Shown piece after piece: positions 17,926 through 25,387 of a stretch of 64,000 bases of DNA. The notes under the pieces were generated by a model that saw only the letters and a program-made list of their open reading frames with translations, was not told the DNA's origin and searched no databases. The translations under genes were made by a program, and so were the position numbers. Source of the stretch: Ga0077555 sp033764055 (lineage in GTDB: Bacteria > Pseudomonadota > Alphaproteobacteria > Rhizobiales > Hyphomicrobiaceae); NCBI GenBank assembly GCA_033764055.1, contig JANRJI010000119.1, positions 124,001 through 188,000 on the forward strand, read 5' to 3'. Numbering within the stretch: position 1 is the first letter of the stretch; each line of letters starts with the position of its first letter.

Positions 17926-18401
17926 CAGCTCCTGGCGCCCTGCATGGCCTTTGCTCCGGCCATGATCGCCTCGACGATGTTCTGGTAGCCGGTGCAGCGG
18001 CATAGGTTGCCCTCCAGCCCTTCCCGGACCTCTGCTTCCGTCGGGCTGGAGTTGTGCTCGGCCAGTGCCACGCCAGTCATGATCATGCCCGGCGTGCAGA
18101 ATCCGCACTGCAGGCCGTGATGGTCGCGGAATGCGGCCTGCATGGGATGCAGCCGGTCGCCGTCGGCCAGCCCCTCGATCGTCGTTATCGCCAGCCCGTC
18201 CGCCTCCGCCGCGAGCATCGTGCAGCTCTTTACCGAGACGCCATCGACGTGGACTGTGCAGGCTCCGCATTGACTGGTGTCGCACCCGATATGCGTCCCT
18301 GTGAGCCGCAAGGTGTCCCGCAGCAGTGACGACAACAGCTGATGGTCCGCCACCTCGACCTCGTGGGTCGTCTTGTTGACGGTGATCGTGATCCGAGGCA
18401 T
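17925..18401 (-). CDS. 2Fe-2S subunit of a CO-dehydrogenase/xanthine dehydrogenase family enzyme (CoxS-like)
   Basis: 158 residues from ATG at 18401 (MPRITITVN), the standard CoxS length; the open frame upstream to 18626 is not family-like. The plant-type ferredoxin cluster ligands are in GCDTSQCGACTVHVDG and a later Cys. The second all-helical 2Fe-2S domain has QCGFCTPGM and NLCRCTGYQNIV. It shuttles electrons from the molybdenum site to the FAD subunit. It is translationally coupled to the downstream CoxM-like gene; a CoxL-like partner must lie elsewhere or be missing. Confidence 0.94.
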   Translation of the reverse strand: MPRITITVNKTTHEVEVADHQLLSSLLRDTLRLTGTHIGCDTSQCGACTVHVDGVSVKSCTMLAAEADGLAITTIEGLADGDRLHPMQAAFRDHHGLQCGFCTPGMIMTGVALAEHNSSPTEAEVREGLEGNLCRCTGYQNIVEAIMAGAKAMQGARS

Positions 18402-18857
18402 GGGCGCTCCGCTCCGGGAGGGGCGATCTTGAAAGGTCGGCGCGACGTTACCCCGCGGGCTGGACCCTGCCAACCCTACGATGCTCCTCGCCGATGGCCG
18501 CATCGCGGCCGTGATGCGGCCGTCGCAGGCCGCACGCGCTGGCGGTGGAGCTCGTCCACGATCCCTGAGGCGGGTGCGAATCAACTTCGATGGATCGAGT
18601 GAAGGGCAAATGAAAAAGAGAATCATTCACAGCTTTGACAGGGGCGAGGTCTACCACGGGTGTGTTTGCGACTTTCGCGCGAATAATCGCCGGATTTCGC
18701 CGGCTCGCAGGTCCTAGTCGTGCCATTTCGGTGACAGGGCACATGCAACGCGTTGAAAAAGACTAAAGAAATCTTTTCGTTGCGCCGTGCATTGGGGATA
18801 CTCGGAATCGATCCTATCCTAATCCGCCTTAGCCCTCCGGCAAAATGGAGCCTCCCC
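18402..18857. other. Intergenic region between divergent coxS-like and bactofilin genes
   Basis: About 455 bases, clearly AT-richer from 18600 to 18830. It includes an inverted repeat GGCCGCATC/GATGCGGCC around 18495-18520 and the predicted bactofilin promoter at 18792-18820. No gene is evident. Confidence 0.45.
18792..18820 (+). promoter_or_regulatory. Possible promoter of the bactofilin gene
   Basis: TTGGGG (18792-18797), a 17-base spacer and TATCCT (18815-18820) lie 38 bases before the bactofilin ATG. The hexamers only partly fit the consensus, so this is tentative. Confidence 0.35.
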
Positions 18858-19334
18858 ATGTTTGCACCGCGCAAAGTTGAATCGACCGCCAACGGCGCCA
18901 CCCCGCACGATAGCGAGCGGGCGTATCCGGCACCAGCCTATGCCCAGCCCAATCAGGCCATCTCGGTCTCGACGCGCTCGCGCGAGTCCAACTACTCGAT
19001 CATCAACGAGTGGCTGAAGATGAAGGGCGACCTCGAGAGCGAGGGCGACATCCTCGTCAAGGGGAAGGTCTTCGGCAACATCCAGTGCAACCTGCTCATC
19101 ATCGACGTCGACGCCCTCGTCGAGGGCGGCATCACGGCCGACGAGGTCGTCATTCGCGGCAAGTCGAAGGGCGTCATCAACGCCAACAAGGTGCGCCTCG
19201 AGAAGACGGCACATGTCGACAGCGAGATCTGCCACAACACCTTCTCGGCCGAGGAAGGCGCCCGCATCAAGGGCGCGTTGAAGTTCAAGGAGGACCCGCT
19301 GGCCAAGCCGGACGGTTCCGACAAGGCGGAGTGA
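18858..19334 (+). CDS. Bactofilin (polymer-forming cytoskeletal protein)
   Basis: 158 residues from ATG 18858, preceded by GGAG; an in-frame extension to 18753 looks non-coding. Residues about 45-140 form the bactofilin (DUF583) beta-helix: GDLESEGDILVKGKVFGNIQCNLLIID, ADEVVIRGKSKGVINANKVRL, TAHVDSEICHNTFSAEEGARIKGAL, with regular six-residue periodicity. Disordered tails flank it. Bactofilins polymerise without nucleotide and scaffold envelope enzymes, often LytM-type peptidases; no peptidase gene is adjacent. Monocistronic, ending in a strong terminator. Confidence 0.93.
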   Translation: MFAPRKVESTANGATPHDSERAYPAPAYAQPNQAISVSTRSRESNYSIINEWLKMKGDLESEGDILVKGKVFGNIQCNLLIIDVDALVEGGITADEVVIRGKSKGVINANKVRLEKTAHVDSEICHNTFSAEEGARIKGALKFKEDPLAKPDGSDKAE

Positions 19335-19369
19335 TCCTTCTCTTCCGGAAGACCCGGAAGTGACGTGCA

Positions 19370-19405
19370 GGGGCGGCAGCCGACATGATCGGCGCCGCCC
19401 TTTCT
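19370..19405 (+). terminator. Intrinsic terminator after the bactofilin gene
   Basis: GGGCGGC plus an inner GCCGA pairs with TCGGC and GCCGCCC around a CATGA loop, followed by TTTCT. It starts 35 bases after the stop codon. Confidence 0.8.
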
Positions 19406-19554
19406 CATGTCAGGCTGCCGATTGCCCGCTGCCTGCCGTTCGCAGGCGGCTCCGTCCTCGGTCGCGACACATCCGCGATGCCGGCATTGCGCATGCTACC
19501 CTTTTGCCTGTTTGATCGAGGCAGTTGCCACACGCGCTCGACAGGAATCGACTT

Positions 19555-20442
19555 ATGGACATCAGGACAATCGCGTTCGTCGGCCTTGGCGTCATGGGAG
19601 AGGCCATGTGCCGTAACCTGGCCCGCAAGGGCAGCTGGCGGATCATCGGCTTCGATACGCGCGCCGAGCCGCTGGCCCGTCTGGCCGCCGATGGCGTGAT
19701 GCGCTCGGAGACGCTGGCCGAGGCCTGCGCCGCGGCCGACTGTGTGATCATGTGCCTTCCCGGCGGGGCGGAGGTCGAGGCCGTCACGCGCGGACCTGGT
19801 GGGCTCCTCGAGCTGGTCCGTCCGGGGCAGACCGTCGTCGACATGTCCACGGCGCCTCCCCGCCTGATGCGCGAGCTCGCCGCCGCCTTCTCCGCCAAGG
19901 GTGTCGATTTCGCCGACGCCCCGGTCGCGCGCACCCGCCGCGCCGCCGTGGACGGAACCCTGTGCATCATGGTCGGCGCGACGCCCGAGGTGTTCAGCCG
20001 CATTCGGCCGATCCTCGCCACCATGGGCACCGAGATTCCCCACTGTGGTAGCGTCGGCGCCGGGCAGGTCGTCAAAATCATGAACAACATGGTCGTATTC
20101 GAGACGACGCTGGCCATCGCCGAGGCCATCTCCATTGCCGAGGCCGCCGGCGTCGACGGTAGGATCCTCTACGACACCATGTCGAAAGGCTCGGCCGACA
20201 GCTTCGTGCTGCGCAATCACGGTATGAAGCACCTGCTGCCACAGGATTATCCCGAGCAGGCCTTTTCGGTCCGCTATGCCATCAAGGATCTGTCCTATGC
20301 CCGCGAGCTCGCCCGAGAGACGGGTGTGGTCGCGCGAGGCGCCGAGCTGATGCACGAGATCTTCGAGGATGCCGTCCGGCGCGGTGACGGCGATCTTTAC
20401 ACACCGGTCATTCGACGCGGGATGGAGCCCTCTCGGAAGTGA
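19555..20442 (+). CDS. 3-hydroxyisobutyrate dehydrogenase-family NAD(P)-dependent reductase
   Basis: 295 residues from ATG 19555 (MDIRTIAFVGLGVMGEAM); an upstream frame to 19525 adds only 10 residues. GLGVMGEAM is the NAD(P)-binding GxGxxG loop and GAGQVVKIMNNM holds the expected catalytic Lys. DFADAPVARTRRAAVDGTL corresponds to the substrate loop that usually reads DAPVSGG; its divergence suggests a substrate other than 3-hydroxyisobutyrate. The family oxidises or reduces beta-hydroxyacids (tartronate semialdehyde, glyoxylate, 3-hydroxyisobutyrate). Not in an operon; convergent with the TPR gene. Confidence 0.9.
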   Translation: MDIRTIAFVGLGVMGEAMCRNLARKGSWRIIGFDTRAEPLARLAADGVMRSETLAEACAAADCVIMCLPGGAEVEAVTRGPGGLLELVRPGQTVVDMSTAPPRLMRELAAAFSAKGVDFADAPVARTRRAAVDGTLCIMVGATPEVFSRIRPILATMGTEIPHCGSVGAGQVVKIMNNMVVFETTLAIAEAISIAEAAGVDGRILYDTMSKGSADSFVLRNHGMKHLLPQDYPEQAFSVRYAIKDLSYARELARETGVVARGAELMHEIFEDAVRRGDGDLYTPVIRRGMEPSRK

Positions 20443-20530
20443 CCGGGACCCTCGATGCCGGGTGCACGACTCGGCATCTCGACGTACGCAGTCGACCCCG
20501 CCGCGCGATGCCTGTGGGGGCCCGAACCCG

Positions 20531-21178
20531 TCACGAAACAGGGTCGCGGCACTCCTCGTCGGCTGGCAGGGGATCGCACGTCCGCGAGTTGGCGCATGTC
20601 TTCAGGGCATCGCGCAGCTCGTCGCTGTAGAGCCCGTCGAGCCGCCCGCGATAGAGTCCGCTGGACGACAGCCCGCACTGGTAGAGCTTGATCATCCGCG
20701 CGCCGCCCAGGATCACGGCCTGCTCGTAGTCCGAGAAGGCGCCGCTGTGGTTGCCGACGAGCTGGCGGATGTGGGCCCGCGTATCCCAGGTGTGCTCGCT
20801 CATCGGATTGAGTCTGAGCGAGCGCTCGACATCCTTGAGGCCTTCGGCCCCGCGGCCCCATTTGTAGTAGGCCCAGGCCCGGTTGTTCAGCGCCACCGCG
20901 AAGTTCGGATTGAGCCGGATCGCCTCGTTGTAGTCTTGGATCGCAGCCTCGTACTGCTGCTTCAGCGACAGCGACAGCGCACGCATCGAGTAGGCTTGCG
21001 AGCGCTCCGCCTGAGTGACGCCCGGAGTCTCGATGATCGCCGTGCAACCGGCGTACCGCCGCTCGTTGTCCTCGCTGAAACAATCCGTGGCCACCTCGGC
21101 CGCCGCCCACCCGGCCAGGACGAGCAGCAGGGCCGCCGCCGCCGCGAGCCTCGAGCCCAATGCCAGTGCTACGTCCAT
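20531..21178 (-). CDS. Exported TPR-repeat protein
   Basis: 215 residues from ATG 21178, where MDVALALG begins a signal peptide (hydrophobic to WAAA). Three or so TPR-like helices follow: AYSMRALSLSLKQQYEAAIQDYNEAIRLNP, then AVALNNRAWAYYKWGRGAEGLKDVERSLRLNP, then TWDTRAHIRQLVGNHSGAFSDYEQAV. The end, LYRGRLDGLYSDELRDALKTC, resembles a peptidoglycan-binding-like turn, followed by a Cys-rich tail (CANSRTCDPLPADEEC). Probably periplasmic and scaffold-like; the partner is unknown. Confidence 0.82.
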   Translation of the reverse strand: MDVALALGSRLAAAAALLLVLAGWAAAEVATDCFSEDNERRYAGCTAIIETPGVTQAERSQAYSMRALSLSLKQQYEAAIQDYNEAIRLNPNFAVALNNRAWAYYKWGRGAEGLKDVERSLRLNPMSEHTWDTRAHIRQLVGNHSGAFSDYEQAVILGGARMIKLYQCGLSSSGLYRGRLDGLYSDELRDALKTCANSRTCDPLPADEECRDPVS

Positions 21179-21384
21179 GCGCCGCGCCTCGATCGTTGAA
21201 TGCCACACCCTGCCGCCGGCAGCGGACACGCCCGCACACATCGCTCCCAATATGGCCATCACGGTGGCGCGATCAAGAACGCAGTCCAGGTGGCTGGACT
21301 CTCACCCGCTCGGCCCTGGGGCCGGGGCGACGGGGCTGGCGTTCGGGCGGGGTCGGCGCTCGTCACGGGACTGGAGGTCGAGCT

Positions 21385-21750
21385 TCAGCCCGGCCCCCGG
21401 TTCTCGGGCACGTCGACCTCCAGCTCGAGGATCAGGTAGCTCCAGGACTTTCCGTGCGAGTCGAGGCCGAGGGAGGTATTCACCCCGCCTTCCAGCGCGT
21501 CCTCCATCACGAAGTTGAGTCCATGCAGCTGGTCGACCTCATAGCGCCGTACTGGCCCCTGGATCAGCTTCGGATAGGCCGCTTTCACCTTGTCCGCCGT
21601 GAGCTGCGACTTGACCAGCCCATAGTCGCCGGGGTCGTACACCCACACCGACACGTTGGACGTGTTCCCCTTGTCGCCCGCCCGCGCGTGCGCGATGTCG
21701 TGCAGCTTGATCCGCCTCGTCCGAGTCTCGGCCATCGTCTCCCCGCTCAT
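21385..21750 (-). CDS. AtuA-like small subunit (AtuA C-terminal ferredoxin-fold domain)
   Basis: 121 residues with segments typical of the AtuA-like C-terminal domain: KLHDIAHARAGDKGNTSNVSVW near the start and LNFVMEDALEGGVNTSLGLDSHGKS later. I placed the start at 21750, where ATGA overlaps the stop of the large AtuA gene; ATG 21735 is an alternative. In many bacteria this domain is fused to AtuA; here it is a separate, translationally coupled gene. AtuA families occur in acyclic terpene or related CoA-ester catabolism; the exact reaction is not established. Confidence 0.85.
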   Translation of the reverse strand: MSGETMAETRTRRIKLHDIAHARAGDKGNTSNVSVWVYDPGDYGLVKSQLTADKVKAAYPKLIQGPVRRYEVDQLHGLNFVMEDALEGGVNTSLGLDSHGKSWSYLILELEVDVPENRGPG

Positions 21751-23087
21751 GCCACCAGCACCTCGACCCGCGGCATCACCCGCTCGCGCGCGATCAGCGC
21801 CGAATGCGTGACGACCGACGGCGTGATCTGTCCGCGGTAGCCGCCGCCGCCCGCCGGTCCGCAGCACAGCAGCGACTCGACCTCCCACAGCATCGTCTCG
21901 CAGGCCGTCCGGTCGGCGGTTCGCATCGCGACGCGCACCCGCACGTCCTCCGCCGCCTGCCGCGCCCCGTGCGCCGTGCCGTGCAGCGCGTTGAGTCCGA
22001 TCAGGTCGATGCGCAGCGGCGTGCCGGCTCTGCCGATCCCGCTTTCGCGCCCGAGCCGCTCCCGCAGGATGTCGGCCGCGAGCTGTGCCCGCCCCGTGGC
22101 ATTCGGCCCGGCATAGCTCACCCCCGCCTCGGCCAGGAATCCGCCGTCGAAGCCGACCGTCACTTTCAGCGTGTCCGGCCGTCGCGAGCCGTTGCCCTTG
22201 GCCACCCGCACCCGGTCGCGCCCGTCCTCGGCCAGCTCGACCCGCGAGAAATCGGCTGTCACGTCGGGCGTCAGGTAGCGCGCCGGATCGTGCACCTCGT
22301 AGAGCAGCTGCTCCTTCACCGTCCGCGCCGTCACCATGCCGCCGGCGTCCGCGAGCTTGGTGATCACCGCGCTGCCGTCCGCCGCCACCTCGGCGATCGG
22401 ATAGCCGCAGTCGGCGAGCCGCGGCACGTCCTTCCGGCCGGGGTCGGCGAAATACCCGCCCGTGATCTGCATCCCGCACTCGAGCAGGTGGCCGACGAGC
22501 GTGCCCTTGCCGAGCGCCGCCCAGTCGTCGGTGCGCCACCCGTATTTGTGCGCGATCGGCGCCAGGAACAGCGAGGGGTCGGCGACCCGCCCGGTGATCA
22601 CCACGTCGGCGCCGCTTTCGAGCGCCGGCAGGATCGCGTCGAGGCCGAGATAGGCGTTGGCGCTGGTGAACGGCAACCCCACCTCGTCGATGCGCTTGTC
22701 GTGATTGTCGAAGAGCCGCGTGTCGGGGCCGAGGAGGTCGGTCACCTCGTCGCCGGTCACGGCGGCAACCTTGAGACCCTTGAGGCCGAGCTCCCGTGCC
22801 ACCTCGACCACCACCTTTGCCGCCTCCGGCACGTTGGCGACGCCCATGTTCGTGACGATGCGGGTGCCGTTGGCCTTGGCTGCCTTGAGAACGCCGCGCA
22901 TCCGCGCCCGGAGCTGCGGATTGTAGCCCCGTCTCGGGTCGAGCTTGCGGTCGCGATGCGCGAACGCCAGCGTCCGCTCGGCACACGTCTCGAACACGAG
23001 GTAGTCGAGCCGGCCCTTCTCCGCGAGGTCGATCGCCGGTCCGAGCCGGTCCGACGAGAACCCCGCGCCACATCCGAGTCGAAGCAT
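21747..23087 (-). CDS. AtuA-family (acyclic terpene utilisation, DUF1446-type) protein
   Basis: 446 residues from ATG 23087 with AGGAGG six bases upstream; the longer open frame to 23528 runs through the repeat element. Landmarks of the family are the N-terminal GCGAGFSSDRLGPAIDLAEKG, YLVFETCAERTLA, TNMGVANVPEAA, ADVVITGRVADPSLFLAP and GGYFADPGRKDVP. AtuA is needed for citronellol/geraniol breakdown in Pseudomonas, but most homologues are uncharacterised and sit near acyl-CoA enzymes. None adjoins here apart from the coupled small subunit. Confidence 0.87.
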   Translation of the reverse strand: MLRLGCGAGFSSDRLGPAIDLAEKGRLDYLVFETCAERTLAFAHRDRKLDPRRGYNPQLRARMRGVLKAAKANGTRIVTNMGVANVPEAAKVVVEVARELGLKGLKVAAVTGDEVTDLLGPDTRLFDNHDKRIDEVGLPFTSANAYLGLDAILPALESGADVVITGRVADPSLFLAPIAHKYGWRTDDWAALGKGTLVGHLLECGMQITGGYFADPGRKDVPRLADCGYPIAEVAADGSAVITKLADAGGMVTARTVKEQLLYEVHDPARYLTPDVTADFSRVELAEDGRDRVRVAKGNGSRRPDTLKVTVGFDGGFLAEAGVSYAGPNATGRAQLAADILRERLGRESGIGRAGTPLRIDLIGLNALHGTAHGARQAAEDVRVRVAMRTADRTACETMLWEVESLLCCGPAGGGGYRGQITPSVVTHSALIARERVMPRVEVLVA

Positions 23088-23164
23088 TGGTGCCTCCTGG
23101 TCCGCTTCGCCCGAGCATCGCCAAGCCCGCGCCCTTCCGCAACCTTTGCCTTGCTGCGTGTCGC

Positions 23165-23288
23165 CGCAAGCCCCCTCACCCGTCGCCCTGCGGGCGCCGA
23201 CCTCTCCCCAGGGGGAGAGGTGGATCGCGGCAATGCGAGTGCGCCCCCCTCTCCCCCTGGGGAGAGGGTCGGGGTGAGGGGGCTTGCG
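23165..23288. repeat. REP-like palindromic intergenic element
   Basis: The ends are a perfect 17-base inverted repeat, CGCAAGCCCCCTCACCC (23165-23181) and its complement (23272-23288). Inside are two further palindromes with CCTCTCCCC-type arms (about 23199-23221 and 23249-23270). This CT-rich palindromic style is common for dispersed intergenic elements in GC-rich proteobacteria. It lies just upstream of the AtuA start, so it could affect that promoter or the mRNA 5' end. Confidence 0.7.
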
Positions 23289-23642
23289 TCCGGGCAGGCG
23301 CGCTTGCGGTCGTACGGCAAGCCGGCTTGGGCTCCGCTGCGATGGCCAGCCACGATCTCCTGCAGGTGCAACTCCGCCACCGGCCCGGTGCGGAGTGCAG
23401 AAGACGGGGCGCGGAGCGGCAAGGCCTCGCTCTTTGCATAGGATTGGGATGCGGCCATTGCCGCCCCGCGGCGCATCACGCGGGTGGACCCGCTCTACGG
23501 ACGGTTGGTGCCGCGGGCCGCCGCGCATCCGTTGGAACGGCGGCCGTTACGATTGTCCCCGTGGCCACTCGCGACGCACGGTGACGGCGGCATCCGTCGG
23601 CGGTGGCTGAGTACCGCCGCCTGTCCGATGCGCATCCGCCTC
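23289..23642. other. Non-coding stretch without recognised features
   Basis: Open frames exist on both strands but none has a ribosome-binding site, a domain-like composition or a matching neighbour. It connects the REP-like element to the dispersed repeat and hairpins. Confidence 0.4.
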
Positions 23643-23717
23643 CCTCGGTCTCCCAGCTCGAGCCCGGGTCCCCGTCAAGCGAGGCGAATGCGGGGCAGGA
23701 TAAGGGAGGCGGGCGGG
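23643..23717 (+). repeat. Dispersed ~75-base repeat, copy 1
   Basis: Starting CCTCGGTCTCCCAGCTCGAG, this stretch aligns with 24518-24594, with most bases identical over about 75 positions and only short differences. The copies are in direct orientation and bracket the small exported-protein gene at 23911-24345. Confidence 0.6.
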
Positions 23718-23745
23718 GACGGGGACAAGTTCGCCTGGCAGCCGC

Positions 23746-23824
23746 CTGGTGCAGCGCATCTGACGTTCGATACCCGCTCGCGGCCAGCGATGCAATCGAA
23801 CGTCAGATGCAGAAGCTGCACCAG
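23746..23824. repeat. Long inverted repeat (26-base arms)
   Basis: CTGGTGCAGC followed by GCATCTGACGTTCGAT pairs with ATCGAACGTCAGATGC, a four-base bulge AGAA and GCTGCACCAG, around a 23-base loop. The 26-base arms match perfectly apart from the bulge. Such a stem is much longer than a terminator needs and resembles a miniature element or a structured RNA. Confidence 0.75.
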
Positions 23825-23839
23825 AATCATAGATCTACC

Positions 23840-23912
23840 AGTGTTCCTTATGGTTCCGACATTTGCTCGTAGCCCAGCCGCGACGGGACGCAAATGTCGG
23901 AACCGGAACACT
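23840..23912. repeat. Second long inverted repeat, overlapping the end of the exported-protein gene
   Basis: AGTGTTCC, a TTAT bulge and GGTTCCGACATTTGC pair with GCAAATGTCGGAACC and GGAACACT, with a 23-base loop. The right arm reaches the stop codon of the minus-strand gene, so it may end that transcript. It sits 15 bases from the first hairpin and has the same plan: 23-base arms, four-base bulge, 23-base loop. Confidence 0.75.
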
Positions 23913-24345
23913 AATCCAGCGTGATCGCGAGCCCGCTCAGGTCCAGGTTGGCGAGCAGCCCCACCTGCCGGCCGGTCAGCTCCAGCACGGCGCCCTTCTG
24001 GTTGGTCAGCACGATCCCGCGGGCTCCGACGCCGACCGCGAGCCCGGCGCCCGCTGCGCCGTAGACACCCTCGATGTCCGACGGCCGCCAGATGTTGTGC
24101 ACGCGGCCGTGCAGCACGGTCTTCGAGCCGCCGAAGACGAGGCCATAGTCCAGGCCGCCCGTCGACAGCCCGTATCGGCGCCCGTGGAAGTAAAGGGTGC
24201 CGCCGCCCCCGGAGCCGCCGATGATCCAGCCGGCTTTGTAGATGGTGAGCCTGACGGTCCCGCTGTCGGCCCGGCTCGCGGTCGAGGTGCCGGCGAGCGC
24301 AATGAGCACGAGCAGTGCGGCGCGAACGTGGGTTGAGATGGACAT
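23911..24345 (-). CDS. Glycine-rich exported protein of unknown function
   Basis: 144 residues with a signal peptide ending near ASRADSG. The mature part is a run of Gly-rich short beta strands (GWIIGGSGGGGTLYFHG, YGLVFGGSKTVLHGRV, YGAAGAGLAVGVGARGIVL). The pattern recalls the EipA/DUF1134 and DUF992 groups of small alphaproteobacterial envelope proteins, but I cannot match the signature residues, so this is only a resemblance. It is monocistronic. Two copies of a dispersed repeat bracket it, and a long hairpin covers its 3' end. Confidence 0.7.
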   Translation of the reverse strand: MSISTHVRAALLVLIALAGTSTASRADSGTVRLTIYKAGWIIGGSGGGGTLYFHGRRYGLSTGGLDYGLVFGGSKTVLHGRVHNIWRPSDIEGVYGAAGAGLAVGVGARGIVLTNQKGAVLELTGRQVGLLANLDLSGLAITLD

Positions 24346-24861
24346 GAGCAGTTCCCCCTGTGCCTGTCAGAGCGAGCGCGTCCGACCCTCTCCGAATCGC
24401 GCTCGGGACATGCTGACGCCGATTTGAGGCGAAGATGTGCGAAAAATACCGATAGATGCGGCACCGCACGTGCGCGGCACCCGCCGCCCCATGCTCAAGG
24501 CCGGCCCGCTCCACGCCCCTCGGGTCTCCCAGCTCGAGCCCAAGCCCCCGCCAAGCGAGACGAACGCGGCGCAGACCAGAGGCGGCGGAGGCCGGTGGGT
24601 ATAAGCTCGGGCGGGCGAGTGTGGCTATGCGGAGAGACGTGAGCGAGCGCAGCATGGTCAGTCCACGCCATCGTCCAGAGTGACCCATTCCAGCTGTGAG
24701 CAATTGCGGCACACTTGGCTCGCCGGCAAGCGCTCGGCGGAGGGCCCGGAACCTATTCTCAGCGTCAAGTGGGTCTGGTGCCGCATGTCTTTGCGACAAC
24801 CGTTGCGCCTCCGACAGCCAGCGGACGACGACTTCTTGTCGTGAGGCCGATTCGGACATTG
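24346..24861. other. Junction between GC-rich backbone and AT-rich island
   Basis: Composition shifts from GC-rich to clearly AT-richer near 24680-24860. It contains the second repeat copy (24518-24594). Short open frames on both strands lack support. This is a plausible left boundary of inserted DNA. Confidence 0.45.
24518..24594 (+). repeat. Dispersed ~75-base repeat, copy 2
   Basis: Direct-orientation copy of 23643-23717, beginning CCTCGGGTCTCCCAGCTCGA. Differences are mainly single substitutions plus one extra G near the start. It lies about 270 bases from the 3' end of the AT-rich two-gene operon. Confidence 0.6.
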
Positions 24862-25377
24862 TTATCTACAGTAAAGGGCAACGGCCTCGGTTGTCAGCAA
24901 TATAGCTTCTTCAAATGTCGAATAGGACACAATTTTGCGGATCGCTGGTAATCCAAGCGCCATGAGAGAGACGATGCCGTCGCCAATTTGCAATTCATGC
25001 GAACCATGGTCGGGATTTTCGTATCGGACGCGTTCGACCCGATTTATTCCAAGGTCACCTATTAACATAATAACTGGCTTTCCAGACGTCTCTGCGATTT
25101 GAAGCTCGATTCCAAGCCCCGTGGATGGGAAACTACCTTCCGCGATCAATAAGTCCGCCTGCTCAACCATGCGGCGGTCCCAGTCATAGCAAAGCGCTGC
25201 GCGATCAGACGACGGCCTCGTCGCCAATTGCGGATCACTATCGACCAGAGCGTAACGAACACTCGTCACCAAAGGTAACACACGAAGTTCGTTGGCTAGG
25301 TCATGCAGATAGGCGGTGTAGCTCCCAAAAATCTGACGGGGTACATGCGTTAAGCCGCAACCAATATATATATTCAT
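24862..25377 (-). CDS. Nucleoside 2-deoxyribosyltransferase-like protein
   Basis: 171 residues from ATG 25377, 10 bases after the YaaC-like stop and preceded by GAGAGAG. MNIYIGCGLTHVPRQIF opens a Rossmann-like fold. YDWDRRMVEQADLLIAEGS plus PSTGLGIELQIAETSGKPVIML matches the core of nucleoside deoxyribosyltransferase/DNPH1-type enzymes: an Asp in the first helix, then S-x-G-x-G-x-E with the catalytic-type Glu, then gKPVI. Members cut or exchange N-glycosidic bonds; related folds occur in NAD+-consuming immune effectors. Composition is AT-rich compared with neighbours, consistent with transfer. Substrate and role are unknown. Confidence 0.7.
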   Translation of the reverse strand: MNIYIGCGLTHVPRQIFGSYTAYLHDLANELRVLPLVTSVRYALVDSDPQLATRPSSDRAALCYDWDRRMVEQADLLIAEGSFPSTGLGIELQIAETSGKPVIMLIGDLGINRVERVRYENPDHGSHELQIGDGIVSLMALGLPAIRKIVSYSTFEEAILLTTEAVALYCR

Positions 25378-25387
25378 GCCGCTCTCT

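Noticed and set aside
21385..23169. 594-codon frame covering AtuA
   Set aside because: Its first part is a shifted reading of the AtuA gene (Arg/Gly-rich); only its last 121 residues are real and are annotated as the small AtuA-like gene.
23746..23912. Long hairpins as insertion-sequence ends
   Set aside because: There is no transposase gene between or beside the arms and no target-site duplication I could identify.
24696..24951. Short plus-strand frames at the island edge
   Set aside because: No ribosome-binding site or recognisable family; antisense to the deoxyribosyltransferase-like gene in part.
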